Source: Rhodovibrionaceae bacterium
GTDB lineage: Bacteria > Pseudomonadota > Alphaproteobacteria > Kiloniellales > DSM-21159
Assembly (NCBI GenBank): GCA_028279885.1
Contig: JANQMX010000111.1
Coordinates: 1-64,000 of the forward strand
Direction: 5' to 3'
Length of the DNA stretch: 64,000 bases
In this document: positions 44,249-52,720 of the stretch, piece by piece
How the letters are laid out: each line of letters starts with the position of its first letter
Numbering within the stretch: position 1 is the stretch's first letter
Notes under the pieces: model-generated
What the model was told of the DNA's origin: nothing
Databases searched by the model: none
What the model saw: the letters and a program-made list of their open reading frames with translations, nothing else
Position numbers and translations under genes: made by a program

Positions 44249-45300
44249 TCCGCCGGCTCCGTGACGATCTGGTCCTTCTTCTCGACCCTTATGCCGAACC
44301 ACTCCGGCCGCTTGTGCTTGAGCCAGCCCATGAGTCCGTCCTGGAAGTAGACCACCGTGACGATGATGATGGCGCCGAGCGCCACCCACTGCCAGCCGAG
44401 GAAGTAGTTCCAGGTCACCTCCTTGACGACATGGAACAGCACCGCCCCGATGATCGGCCCCCACAGCGTGCCCTTGCCGCCCAAGAGGACGCAGACGACC
44501 ATGAAGATACCGAGATTGATGGTCTGATAGGCCGTCTCCAGCGGCTCGAAGTGGATGAGCTGGAAGGCGGAGATGCCGCCGGCGATGCCGACGAAGAAAG
44601 CCGCCATCGACCAGGTCAGCAGCTTGTAGGTGAGGGTGCGCAGCCCCATCGCCTCCGCCTTATCCTCGTCTTCGCGGATGGCATTGATCGCCGAGCGGAA
44701 GCGCGTGGTGTAGAGCCACTTGAGAAAGATGAAGAGGACCACGCCGACCCCGGCGAAGATGAAGTAGATCAGCAGCTTGAAGGTCTCGAAGTCGCCGGGA
44801 TAGTTCGGCATGGAGATGCCTTGCCCGGCGCCGACCCACTCCCAATTGGAGACCAGCTCGCCCGCCGCAATCGCCATGCCCAGCGTGCCGATCGCGAAGT
44901 AGGGACCGCGAAGCCCGAAGGTCGGCCAGCCGATCAGGATGGCCGAGAGCGCGCAGAACAGCCCAGCCCCAATGCATCCAAGTACCAGGCCGGTGAAGTA
45001 CTGCGTCTCGGTGAAGGCGTAGATGCCGCCCCCGGCCGCGTTGGTGTAGTCGCCGACATCGTAGACCATGCCGATGGTGATGACGGCGGCGACATACATG
45101 CCGGTGCCATAGAAGAAGATGTTGCCGAGCGAGTTGTAGCCCATCTGGCCACCGGTCATGTCCCAGGTCATCGCCACGATGATCATCAGCCAAAGCGTGG
45201 CGAGCTGGGTCTTGTAGGCGGGCAGCAGGAAGGGCGCCGCCACGATGACCACCAGCAGCACGATGTAGAGAGCCGGTTTCGAGAGGTTCATCGCCGTCAC
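44245..45300 (-). CDS. livM: Branched-chain/amide-type ABC transporter permease (LivM-like)
   Basis: This 351-residue membrane protein has about ten predicted segments and the LivM-type motif GLRGPYFAIGTLGMAIA plus AINAIREDEDKAEAMGLRT for ATPase contact. It contains an insertion between the second and third segments (about residues 80-105). The start is taken as GTG 45300, three bases after livH; ATG 45291 is an alternative. Confidence 0.93.
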   Translation of the reverse strand: MTAMNLSKPALYIVLLVVIVAAPFLLPAYKTQLATLWLMIIVAMTWDMTGGQMGYNSLGNIFFYGTGMYVAAVITIGMVYDVGDYTNAAGGGIYAFTETQYFTGLVLGCIGAGLFCALSAILIGWPTFGLRGPYFAIGTLGMAIAAGELVSNWEWVGAGQGISMPNYPGDFETFKLLIYFIFAGVGVVLFIFLKWLYTTRFRSAINAIREDEDKAEAMGLRTLTYKLLTWSMAAFFVGIAGGISAFQLIHFEPLETAYQTINLGIFMVVCVLLGGKGTLWGPIIGAVLFHVVKEVTWNYFLGWQWVALGAIIIVTVVYFQDGLMGWLKHKRPEWFGIRVEKKDQIVTEPAE

Positions 45301-45303
45301 CCG

Positions 45304-46215
45304 CTACTTAAGGACCTGGCGTTGGCGACGCTGCTGCAGCATGCGGGCCAGCAGCAAGAGCAGGAGCAGCAGCACGGCCACGGCCTGCTGATATCCGATG
45401 CCGAGGATGTGGCTGCCGTATTGCTCGAGCGCGCCGATACCGAGCCCGGCTGCGATCACGCCCGGCAGGTTGCCGAGGCCGGCGGCGGTGACGATGACGA
45501 AGGCCCGTATGGAATAAGTGATGCCATAGAAGGGTTGGATCACCCACGCCATGACGATGATAGCGCCTGCCGCGCCGCAGATCGCCGCGTTCAGAGAGAA
45601 GGTGAAGGAGTAGATCTTCTCCGTGTCGATGCCCATCACCCGGGCTGCCCGTGGGTCCTGCGCCGTAGCGCGAATGGCTTGGCCCATGCGGCTCCGCTTC
45701 ATGAAGAGGATGACACCGCCGGCCAGCGCCATGGCCATCACTACGCCCATCAGCTTTGCGGCGGGGACGTCGATCAATCCGTCAGCAAAATGGAAGGTCG
45801 CATAGTCGAGCTGGATGCTCTGCGTGTCGGAGCCGAACAGCAGGTTTAGGATCTGCGCCATCATGATGGCGAGGCCAAAGGTGGCCAAGAGAGAGGTAAA
45901 GAGGTCGCGCTGAATGACGCGCGAGATCACTAGCCTGTAGGTCACCCAGCCGATGCCCCACATGACGATGAAGGCAGCGAGTATGCCGAGGAACGGGTGG
46001 ATGCCTTGTTGAACCAGCCACCAGGCGGTGTATCCGCCGGCAATGACGAAGTCGCCTTGCGCAAGGTTCTTGACGTTCATCACCCCCCAAACCAAGGCCA
46101 GGCCATAGGCCGCCAAGGCGAAGAGCGCGCCTATCATCACTCCGTCGATGATGATCTTGAGATTGACGATGGGAAACTCGAACAGCAGATCGAGGTTGCC
46201 GATGATCTGGTCCAT
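45304..46215 (-). CDS. livH: Branched-chain/amide-type ABC transporter permease (LivH-like)
   Basis: This 303-residue membrane protein has about eight predicted segments, the LivH N-terminal pattern GALFALAAYGLALVWGVMNV and the ATPase-contact loop MGQAIRATAQDPRAARVMGID. With LivM it forms the importer channel. It follows the binding-protein gene after a 128-base gap that contains a strong hairpin. Confidence 0.94.
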   Translation of the reverse strand: MDQIIGNLDLLFEFPIVNLKIIIDGVMIGALFALAAYGLALVWGVMNVKNLAQGDFVIAGGYTAWWLVQQGIHPFLGILAAFIVMWGIGWVTYRLVISRVIQRDLFTSLLATFGLAIMMAQILNLLFGSDTQSIQLDYATFHFADGLIDVPAAKLMGVVMAMALAGGVILFMKRSRMGQAIRATAQDPRAARVMGIDTEKIYSFTFSLNAAICGAAGAIIVMAWVIQPFYGITYSIRAFVIVTAAGLGNLPGVIAAGLGIGALEQYGSHILGIGYQQAVAVLLLLLLLLARMLQQRRQRQVLK

Positions 46216-46297
46216 GCGCCGGACTATCCCCTTGGGTGTCGCGTTAGTGATCGTTTCTGATGCTGTCAGGCCGGAGCCCTGTCGCCGCGCGCAGGCA

Positions 46298-46329
46298 GCA
46301 ACGCCCCGACCGGCAGATCGGGGCGTTGC
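46298..46329 (-). promoter_or_regulatory. Strong intercistronic hairpin between binding protein and livH
   Basis: Bases 46298-46309 pair perfectly with 46318-46329 (12 bp, GC-rich) around an eight-base loop, right after the binding-protein stop on the minus strand. No T-run follows, so it is more likely a 3' stabiliser or weak attenuator than a full terminator. Confidence 0.7.
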
Positions 46330-46343
46330 AAGCGCTCACCTGC

Positions 46344-47594
46344 TTACTGCGGCGTGCGCGGCCAGTTCAGCTTGTGCGAGGCGAACTCGGCCGGCGCCAC
46401 CACGTTGTATTCGCCGTCCTGGATTTGGCGCAGTACCATCGGCTTGGCGATGTTGTTGCCGTTCTCCGAGAACTTGATGGGGCCATAGAAGGTCATCAGG
46501 TCGGTCTCGGCGATGGCGTCACGCAGCGTGTTCTTGTCGAGCGAGCCGGCGCGCTCGAAGGCATCCTTGAAGACATAGACCGCGGCCGACGCCTGGGCGG
46601 TCTGATAGGGCACCTTCTTTTCGGCGTACTCGGGATAGGCCGCCTTGAACTCCTTCTCATAGTTCGCGGCGCTGCCGAAGATCGGGTCCTCATAGGACAG
46701 CGTCTCGGCCCACTGGGTCGAGCAGAGGATGTCGTTGGCGGCCTTGCCGAAGTTGCCGGTGACATCGGCCGCTTCGCAATGGGTGACCGCAATCAAGGGC
46801 ACGGAGATATTCTGCTCGCCGATTTGTCGGACGGCGGTTGCCGCTCCCTTTGAATGGCCCGAGACGATCAGCACGTCGGGCTTGAGCAACTTCACCTTGG
46901 TCAGGATCGCGCTCATGTCGGAGAGGTCGCGCGGCAGCTTTTCGTCGACGACGATGTCCATGCCATACTTGCTCGCATCCTCAAGCACGCCGGCGCGGAT
47001 ATCGAGCGAGAAGGGGTCGTTCTCGACCGCCACGGCAACCTTCACGTCCGATGGCTTCTTGCCGTTCTGCTCGGCCACCTGGGCGGCCAGGGTGATGGCG
47101 GAGGCGAGGTACTGCTCGGAGGTCGAGAGCACGGCGAAGAGATATTCGTAGCCTTTGTTGAAGAGCGAGCGCGAGGCGCCCTCCGCTTCGACCATGGGAA
47201 TCTGATACTTCTCGGTCACCGGCGCGATCGCTTTCGTCAAGCCGGAGCTATACGGGCCGAGCATGTATTGCACGCCGTCCTGGTTGATCAGCCGCTCGGC
47301 CAGGGTCGCGCCACGGTCGCCCTTCGACTCGTCGTCGTAGTAGAGAACTTCGAAGTTGTAGCACTTCCCGCCGACCTGGACGCCGCCGTTCTCCTTGATC
47401 TTCTCGATGGCGAACTCATAGCCGTTTTGGGTGTGATAACCGTTCGTCGCATACTTGCCTGTCAGCGAAATCGCGGCGCCGAGCGTGATGGTCTCGCACT
47501 CTTCCGCCTTCACGCCGATAGTGCCGGCCACCAGAAAAGCCGTGCCAAGCGCCAGCGCGCCCGCCCGGCAAGCTAATACCTTGCGGAGTTTCAT
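46344..47594 (-). CDS. ABC transporter periplasmic binding protein (Liv/amide type)
   Basis: This 416-residue type I periplasmic binding protein has a Sec signal peptide (about residues 8-30, ending GVKAEE), then ITLGAAISLTGKYA typical of LivJ/amide-binding proteins. Two cysteines (after the signal and near residue 78) may form a disulfide. The substrate is unknown; the family includes amino acids, amides, urea and aromatic acids. Its ATG has GGGAGG seven bases upstream. Confidence 0.92.
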   Translation of the reverse strand: MKLRKVLACRAGALALGTAFLVAGTIGVKAEECETITLGAAISLTGKYATNGYHTQNGYEFAIEKIKENGGVQVGGKCYNFEVLYYDDESKGDRGATLAERLINQDGVQYMLGPYSSGLTKAIAPVTEKYQIPMVEAEGASRSLFNKGYEYLFAVLSTSEQYLASAITLAAQVAEQNGKKPSDVKVAVAVENDPFSLDIRAGVLEDASKYGMDIVVDEKLPRDLSDMSAILTKVKLLKPDVLIVSGHSKGAATAVRQIGEQNISVPLIAVTHCEAADVTGNFGKAANDILCSTQWAETLSYEDPIFGSAANYEKEFKAAYPEYAEKKVPYQTAQASAAVYVFKDAFERAGSLDKNTLRDAIAETDLMTFYGPIKFSENGNNIAKPMVLRQIQDGEYNVVAPAEFASHKLNWPRTPQ

Positions 47595-47711
47595 TCGTTT
47601 ACCTCCCGTACTGTGTCTTGTTTTGGCTTACAGCTCTTTGGCCATAGCCATTGGGTGCTTTTGCATCCTTCACAGAACTATAGCGTGGAAACCACACATT
47701 CGACCACCCCC

Positions 47712-47731
47712 TCGGCGATTCCCTTCGCCGA
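47712..47731 (-). promoter_or_regulatory. Hairpin between the DapA-like gene and the binding-protein gene
   Basis: TCGGCGA (47712-47718) pairs with TCGCCGA (47725-47731) over six bases, in the 170-base gap of the minus-strand operon. Without a T-run it is a weak attenuator candidate. The rest of the gap probably holds the binding-protein promoter; nothing definite was seen. Confidence 0.35.
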
Positions 47732-47764
47732 AAGGCCAGTAAGACGTGCGCGGGAGGCTGTTGG

Positions 47765-48718
47765 CTACTGCGCGGCTTGCACTGCGGCCGGGGCGAACTC
47801 CGGATGGTCGGCGAAGAAGCCGGCCTGCTCCAGGGCCGCATTGAGGCGGCCGCGGGCTTCGTCGGACAGCGGCAGCATCGGCGGTAGGAGGTGCTCCCAC
47901 ACCGGGTTGCCGCTGCGCTGCAAGGTCAACTGCTTGGCCGCCACCAGCATGGGGAAGTCCTGCAGCACGGCCCGCAGGCGGGAGAGGTTCGCCTGGGCCT
48001 GCTCGGCAAGCTCGACCGAGCCTTGCTCCCAGTGACGCAGCACTTGGCCGGCGAGATGACAGATCACGTTGCTGGTCGCCGAGATGCTGCCGGGGCCGCC
48101 GAGCTTGAGCGCGTCGAGCAGGAAGCGTTCGGAGCCTGGAAAGACGGCGAAGCCCGGGTGGCTCTTCAGCAGCACGGACGCGTAGTTCTCGAAGTCGCCG
48201 GAGCTGTCCTTGAGCCCGATCACGGTCTCGGGATAGTCGGCGATCAAGCGGTCGACCACAGCCAGCGGGATGGGCGTCGCCGACATCTGCGGGAAATGAT
48301 AGAGGTAGACGCGTAGACGGCTATCGCCAACGCGCTCGAAGACCTCGGCGAAGCTGGCGTAGACCGCATCGTCGCTCTGGTTCTTGTAGTAGAAGGTTGG
48401 CAGCATCAGCACGTGTGGGCAGCCGGCGGCCAGGGCATGGCGGGTCAGCCGAACGCTGTCGGCCAGCGCGCAGCAACCGGTGCCCAGCATTAAGCGCTCG
48501 CGCGGCAGATCGTGACAGACGGTTTCGATGATGCGCTCACGCTGCTCGACGGAGAGGCTGTTGGCCTCGCCGGTGGTGCCGAGGATCGCCAAGCCGTCGC
48601 AGCCATTGGCCAGAAGCCAGCGGCCATTCTCGACCGTCGCATGGGTATCGGGCTCTCGGTCGGCCCCGATGGCGGTGATGGCGGCTGCGTAGATGCCTTT
48701 GCGGGGGCCTGTCGACAT
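47765..48718 (-). CDS. Dihydrodipicolinate synthase/N-acetylneuraminate lyase family aldolase
   Basis: This 317-residue TIM-barrel class I aldolase has the GTTGE motif at 47-51, Tyr140 (YLYHFP) and Schiff-base Lys170 in IGLKDSSGDF, so it is catalytically complete. Its place at the head of a transport operon, rather than with lysine genes, suggests a catabolic lyase on a 2-keto acid rather than DapA itself. An AGAGAGG site precedes the ATG. Confidence 0.9.
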   Translation of the reverse strand: MSTGPRKGIYAAAITAIGADREPDTHATVENGRWLLANGCDGLAILGTTGEANSLSVEQRERIIETVCHDLPRERLMLGTGCCALADSVRLTRHALAAGCPHVLMLPTFYYKNQSDDAVYASFAEVFERVGDSRLRVYLYHFPQMSATPIPLAVVDRLIADYPETVIGLKDSSGDFENYASVLLKSHPGFAVFPGSERFLLDALKLGGPGSISATSNVICHLAGQVLRHWEQGSVELAEQAQANLSRLRAVLQDFPMLVAAKQLTLQRSGNPVWEHLLPPMLPLSDEARGRLNAALEQAGFFADHPEFAPAAVQAAQ

Positions 48719-48816
48719 GAGCGGAACCTCTCTTCTTTACCGGCGGATAGCGCCGGAGCATGAGCATTCGGAGGCATAGTTGCGCGTCGCCGGGCAAGGC
48801 GCAAGCAGGACCCTGT

Positions 48817-49023
48817 TCAGTCCTGGTTGGAGGCTTCTTCTTTCATCAGAGCGTCGAGGCGCTGCTCGAGTTTCAGGAGATCGTCAGGCGGTGGCATGCC
48901 GAGCGATTCCATATGCTGAATCATCTGGCGCACGCGCAGGTAGATTTCGTGATAGTCGCCTTGCGGCCCCTCCATCTCGTCCAGAATGATGGAGAGTTCG
49001 GCTTCGAGATCTTCCAGGTCCAT
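48817..49023 (-). CDS. Small acidic helical protein, unknown function
   Basis: This 68-residue protein is strongly acidic and predicted all-helical, with heptad-like spacing (LEDLEAELSIILDEME and LLKLEQRLDALMKEE), so it may be a small coiled-coil dimer. I do not recognise a named family. AAGGAAG lies just before the ATG, which supports translation. It is convergent with no close partner and lies downstream of no obvious operon. Confidence 0.7.
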   Translation of the reverse strand: MDLEDLEAELSIILDEMEGPQGDYHEIYLRVRQMIQHMESLGMPPPDDLLKLEQRLDALMKEEASNQD

Positions 49024-49131
49024 GGCGCTTCCTTGCTGCCGTTGTATCCGCCGCGAAGGCGAGAGCTGTCACCTTAGACCGTAAGCCAAGCGGCGGCGCG
49101 ATCCAACCGGTGGTCTTCTCAATTCTCACTC

Positions 49132-49160
49132 GATCAGGGCTCGTCGCGCGAGGCCTGATC
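49132..49160. repeat. Strong inverted repeat in intergenic region
   Basis: GATCAGG-G-CTCG (49132-49143) faces CGAG-G-CCTGATC (49149-49160): eleven base pairs with one G-G mismatch and a five-base loop. It lies between two divergent small genes. No T-run follows on either strand. It could be a regulator site or a structured RNA element. Confidence 0.5.
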
Positions 49161-49231
49161 TATGTCATTCCAAGCTGGCTCCGATAAACTTAAGAACTAT
49201 AAGGTTATACAAACACGGGGTTGCGCGCGAC

Positions 49232-49420
49232 ATGACCCATTTGGAAAAAGCCGAACGCGAGATGGCCGCGATGTTTGCCAAGATACCCTTGGACGATGCC
49301 GTCACGCTGGTGCTTGGCGGGGTCGCCATCGCCTATGGCGACACAGGCTTGGAACGATTTCGCAAAGAGTGCTGCCGGCACCTCGATGAGGACGAAAGCG
49401 TCGCCGAGCACATGCGGTAG
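49232..49420 (+). CDS. Small protein, unknown function
   Basis: This 62-residue protein is predicted helical with two cysteines adjacent (ECCRHL). No domain is recognised. The ribosome site is weak, though an AT-rich stretch with TTATAC lies about 25 bases upstream and could be a promoter element. It ends one base before the convergent sulfotransferase stop. Coding status is moderate only. Confidence 0.45.
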   Translation: MTHLEKAEREMAAMFAKIPLDDAVTLVLGGVAIAYGDTGLERFRKECCRHLDEDESVAEHMR

Positions 49421-49421
49421 C

Positions 49422-51122
49422 TCAGGTCGAGGCAGCCGTGGCGCTGTAGCCGAAGGCCTCGGCGAAAGGCTGTAGCGCAGGAAGGATTGGGGCAAGCTGG
49501 TCGTGGTAGCGCACCCAGCGGCCGCGCGCGCTGCCGTAGAGAGGCTTTGTCACCTGGTGGTAGCTCGGCGTCGTAACGCGCTGCGCTGCGCTCTTGTCCC
49601 GGTAGCGCAGCACGTCCTCGTGCCAGCCGACGCCAAGAAAATCCAAAACGGCCCTCAGCGTGCCTTCGAAGTCCTCCACCAGGTCCTCGTAGCGATAGCT
49701 CTGTTGGCTGAGCGGCAAGCGCTGACAATCCTGCTGCCACAGCGCCATTACCTCCGCATAGCAGCGCGCCGTGCGCTCCAGGTCGAGGAAGTTGACCGTC
49801 GTGTCGCTTAGCTGAAAGCGCTGCATGAAGCAGCTCAGCACCACATCGCGGGGGTCGCGCAGAGCGACCAGGATTCGTGCCTTGGGGAACAGCCGGCCGA
49901 TCAGCCCGAGATGGATGATGTTGAGCGCGGTCTTGTCGACCAGGCGGCGGCCGGCAAGCGGCCCGACGAGCCGTTCGGCGCCCTGCCAGAAGGCGGTGCG
50001 TGCCTCGGCGATCTGGTTTTCGCCGAGGCGGTCGAGGGGGCCGGGATAGAGGCCGCGCTTCGATAGCTCTGCGATCAGCGATCCCAAGGGTGAGCGCTCG
50101 GAGGTGGTGACTAGTGCCGGATGGGCCGCCAAGGCCTGCTCCATCAGGCTGGTCCCCGATCTCGGGAAGCCGATGAAGAAGATAGGGCTCAGCGCGCCAT
50201 CGTCCTGGTGGCTCTCTGATAGCGTCGTCGTTGGGGTATCGCGAAGCGCCTGGACCCGGCGGAGGAAAGCGTCGCCGTCGAAGCGCTTGGCTTCGGCGCT
50301 GCGGGCACGCAGAGCGTTGGCCTCGACGAAGCAAGCGAAGGCCTCTGCGCTTTCGCCCTCTTCGTCCAGCAACTGACCGAGCTCCAGCAGGGCATCGCTG
50401 CGGTCCGCCTGAGAGAGCGCCTGCGCCAGCATGCGGTCCAGCGCCTGCCGCGCGGCCGCTGTCTCGCCGCGCCGGCGTGCCAGCTTGGCCGCGGGGAAGA
50501 GCAGGGCAGGGGTCTCGGGCGATAGAGCCATCGCCTTGTCCAGGGCGTCCTGCGCGGCCGCCAGGTCGTTGCCCAGCTCCTGCGCCCCGGCCAGGTTGGC
50601 GAGAAAGCGGGGGTCCTGCGGCTGGCGGCGGTGCCCGTCTTCGAAGGCGGCGACGGCCTCCGCCACCTTGGTCTGCTGCAGCAGGGCGCGGCCAAGCTCG
50701 TTCAGCGCCATCAGGTTGCCGGGCTCCAGTCGCAAGGCCGCGCGGCAGGCGGCTTCCGCGTCGGCCCCGAGGCCGAGGGCGAGGCAGGCGAGGGCAAGAT
50801 TGATCTGCGCCGGGAGGAAGTCTGGCTTGGCATCGCGGGCGGTCTGAAGGACGGGGAGGGCTTCGGCAGCCCGCTCTCGCCGGAGAAGCAGGCTGCCCAA
50901 ATTGCAGCCGGCTTCGGCGAAGTCTGGGCGCCGCGCCAAGGCTTCGCGGTAAGCCGTCTCCGACTCATCCAATCGGCCTTGGCCTTCCAGGGCCAGGGCG
51001 AGACCGAAGCTGCCGTCAGCAGCGTGTTGCGACGTCTCGGCGGCCTGCCGGAACAGGGCTTCGGCTTCTCCGAACCGTCCCCTCTGCATGAGCTGTGCGG
51101 CTTGCGCCAAGGTTTTCGACAT
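49422..51122 (-). CDS. TPR-repeat sulfotransferase family protein
   Basis: This 566-residue protein has about 250 residues of tetratricopeptide repeats (e.g. GRFGEAEALFRQAAE, PDFAEAGCNLGSLLL) followed by a PAPS-dependent sulfotransferase domain: 5'-PSB loop FIGFPRSGTSLMEQ (about 315-328) and 3'-phosphate motif LRDPRDVVLSCF. The Lys/Arg and Ser in both loops are present. It may sulfate a protein, lipid or glycan. It shares a 141-base divergent promoter region with the phosphatase gene. No signal peptide is seen. Confidence 0.9.
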   Translation of the reverse strand: MSKTLAQAAQLMQRGRFGEAEALFRQAAETSQHAADGSFGLALALEGQGRLDESETAYREALARRPDFAEAGCNLGSLLLRRERAAEALPVLQTARDAKPDFLPAQINLALACLALGLGADAEAACRAALRLEPGNLMALNELGRALLQQTKVAEAVAAFEDGHRRQPQDPRFLANLAGAQELGNDLAAAQDALDKAMALSPETPALLFPAAKLARRRGETAAARQALDRMLAQALSQADRSDALLELGQLLDEEGESAEAFACFVEANALRARSAEAKRFDGDAFLRRVQALRDTPTTTLSESHQDDGALSPIFFIGFPRSGTSLMEQALAAHPALVTTSERSPLGSLIAELSKRGLYPGPLDRLGENQIAEARTAFWQGAERLVGPLAGRRLVDKTALNIIHLGLIGRLFPKARILVALRDPRDVVLSCFMQRFQLSDTTVNFLDLERTARCYAEVMALWQQDCQRLPLSQQSYRYEDLVEDFEGTLRAVLDFLGVGWHEDVLRYRDKSAAQRVTTPSYHQVTKPLYGSARGRWVRYHDQLAPILPALQPFAEAFGYSATAAST

Positions 51123-51263
51123 TGCGTCTTCCCAAGTTTCGCAGGGAAAGCTCTGCCTGCGCCCGCCCGGCTTGCCAAGCCTTGGTGCCAGACGGCCGAC
51201 ATTGCGTTAAGTTCATTCCGAAGTGCGGCCCCACGCGGCAAAGCGCTCTGAAGGAGGAGGGTG

Positions 51264-52688
51264 ATGAGACAGTTAGTCTATCTCGCTTTCGCCGTCATGC
51301 TGTTGGGCGCGGTGCCGCACGGCGTTGACAGCCCGGCTCATGCCGCGGAAGAGCCGGTCGCGGAAGGCCAGGGCCTGTTCCTGATCATCACGGACATCCA
51401 TTTCGACCCCTTTTCCGACCCAAGCTTGGCGAAGGCGTTGGCGAGCGCGCCGGTGGCACAGTGGCAGTCCATCTTCGCGGGCTCGAGCCAAACCGGCTTC
51501 GCGCAATACGGCAGCCATACCAACTATCCTTTGCTGCAATCGGCCCTGAGCGCAGCCCAGCAAGTGGCGGATAGCCGGGGCGCGCCCTATGACTTCGTCC
51601 TCAAACCGGGCGACTACCTCGCGCACAGGTTCAACAGTGAATTCGAACGCTATGTCGGCGGAGGGGAACAGGCCTTACAAGACTTCGTCATCAAGACGAT
51701 GCAGTTCGTCAGTGCCATGCTCGAGCAGACGTTTCAGGTGCCGGTCTACGGTGCCCTCGGCAACACCGATGCGATCTGCGGCAACTACATGATCGCGCCG
51801 GACAGTGCGATGCTGCCGGCCGTCGGGGCGACCTGGGGTGTGTTGGCCGATCAGCCCACTGCCTTCGAAAGCTTCTCGATCGGTGGCTCCTATGCCCTGC
51901 CGCATCCGGTCGTCCGCGATCACACGCTGATCGTGCTGAACAACATCTTCTGGTCGACCCGATATGTCGACCGTTGCGGCGAGCACGACGTCGACCCGGG
52001 AATGGCGCTCATGGCTTGGTTGGAATGGCAGCTCTATAGGGCGCGCTTGAGCGACCGGAACGTCTCATTGGTGATGCACATTCCGGCCGGCATCGATGCT
52101 CACCACACATCCAGACGCGGTGCTTGCCAGAGCGATGTCGTCCCCTTTTGGCATGAGGTCTACACCGAGCGCTTCCTGGCCCTGGCCAAGTCCTACCGTG
52201 ACATCCTTCGCGATAGCTATGCCGGACATATGCATATGGACGATTTTCGGGTGTTCGCTGACGATGAAGGGGCGCCCTTTCTGTTGACCCGAGTCACCCC
52301 GGCTGTCAGCCCGGTCTACAAGAACAACCCGGCGTTCACCACGGTGCGTTACGACCGAACGTCCGGTGATCTGCTCGACTATGCGACCTACTACCTCACC
52401 AACCTGGCCAGCGCCGGCAGCGGCGAGGCGGCGCAATGGGCTCTCGAATACAATTTCAGTGTGGCTTACGATTTCGACGCCTACGACCCGGCGAACCTGC
52501 AGTCGCTGGCGGAGCAGATCCAAAATGATGAAACCGTGCGCGCCAAATACAGGACGTTCTATGCGGTCGAAACCTCAGCCGAGTCGTCGATCACCGACCA
52601 GAACTGGCGGCTCTATGCCTGCGCACAAACCGCACTGACGGTGAGCAGCTTCGAAGCCTGCACCTGCGACCGCGGACAGCCCCGGTAG
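51264..52688 (+). CDS. Secreted sphingomyelinase-like metallophosphatase
   Basis: This 474-residue protein has a Sec signal peptide (residues 4-27, ending AHAAEE) and a calcineurin-type phosphoesterase core: D44-x-H46 in TDIHFDP, Asp117 in PGDYLAH, GNTD in place of GNHD/E, MHIPAG and GHMHMDDF. This order matches acid sphingomyelinase-like enzymes. The C-terminus has a cysteine-rich end SSFEACTCD. It would hydrolyse a phosphodiester outside the cell or in the periplasm. AAGGAGG lies seven bases before ATG 51264. A decayed copy of its 3' end lies at 54336-54402. Confidence 0.87.
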   Translation: MRQLVYLAFAVMLLGAVPHGVDSPAHAAEEPVAEGQGLFLIITDIHFDPFSDPSLAKALASAPVAQWQSIFAGSSQTGFAQYGSHTNYPLLQSALSAAQQVADSRGAPYDFVLKPGDYLAHRFNSEFERYVGGGEQALQDFVIKTMQFVSAMLEQTFQVPVYGALGNTDAICGNYMIAPDSAMLPAVGATWGVLADQPTAFESFSIGGSYALPHPVVRDHTLIVLNNIFWSTRYVDRCGEHDVDPGMALMAWLEWQLYRARLSDRNVSLVMHIPAGIDAHHTSRRGACQSDVVPFWHEVYTERFLALAKSYRDILRDSYAGHMHMDDFRVFADDEGAPFLLTRVTPAVSPVYKNNPAFTTVRYDRTSGDLLDYATYYLTNLASAGSGEAAQWALEYNFSVAYDFDAYDPANLQSLAEQIQNDETVRAKYRTFYAVETSAESSITDQNWRLYACAQTALTVSSFEACTCDRGQPR

Positions 52689-52720
52689 ATGTCGTTTGCT
52701 CACTCTGGAAGCTGCACTGG

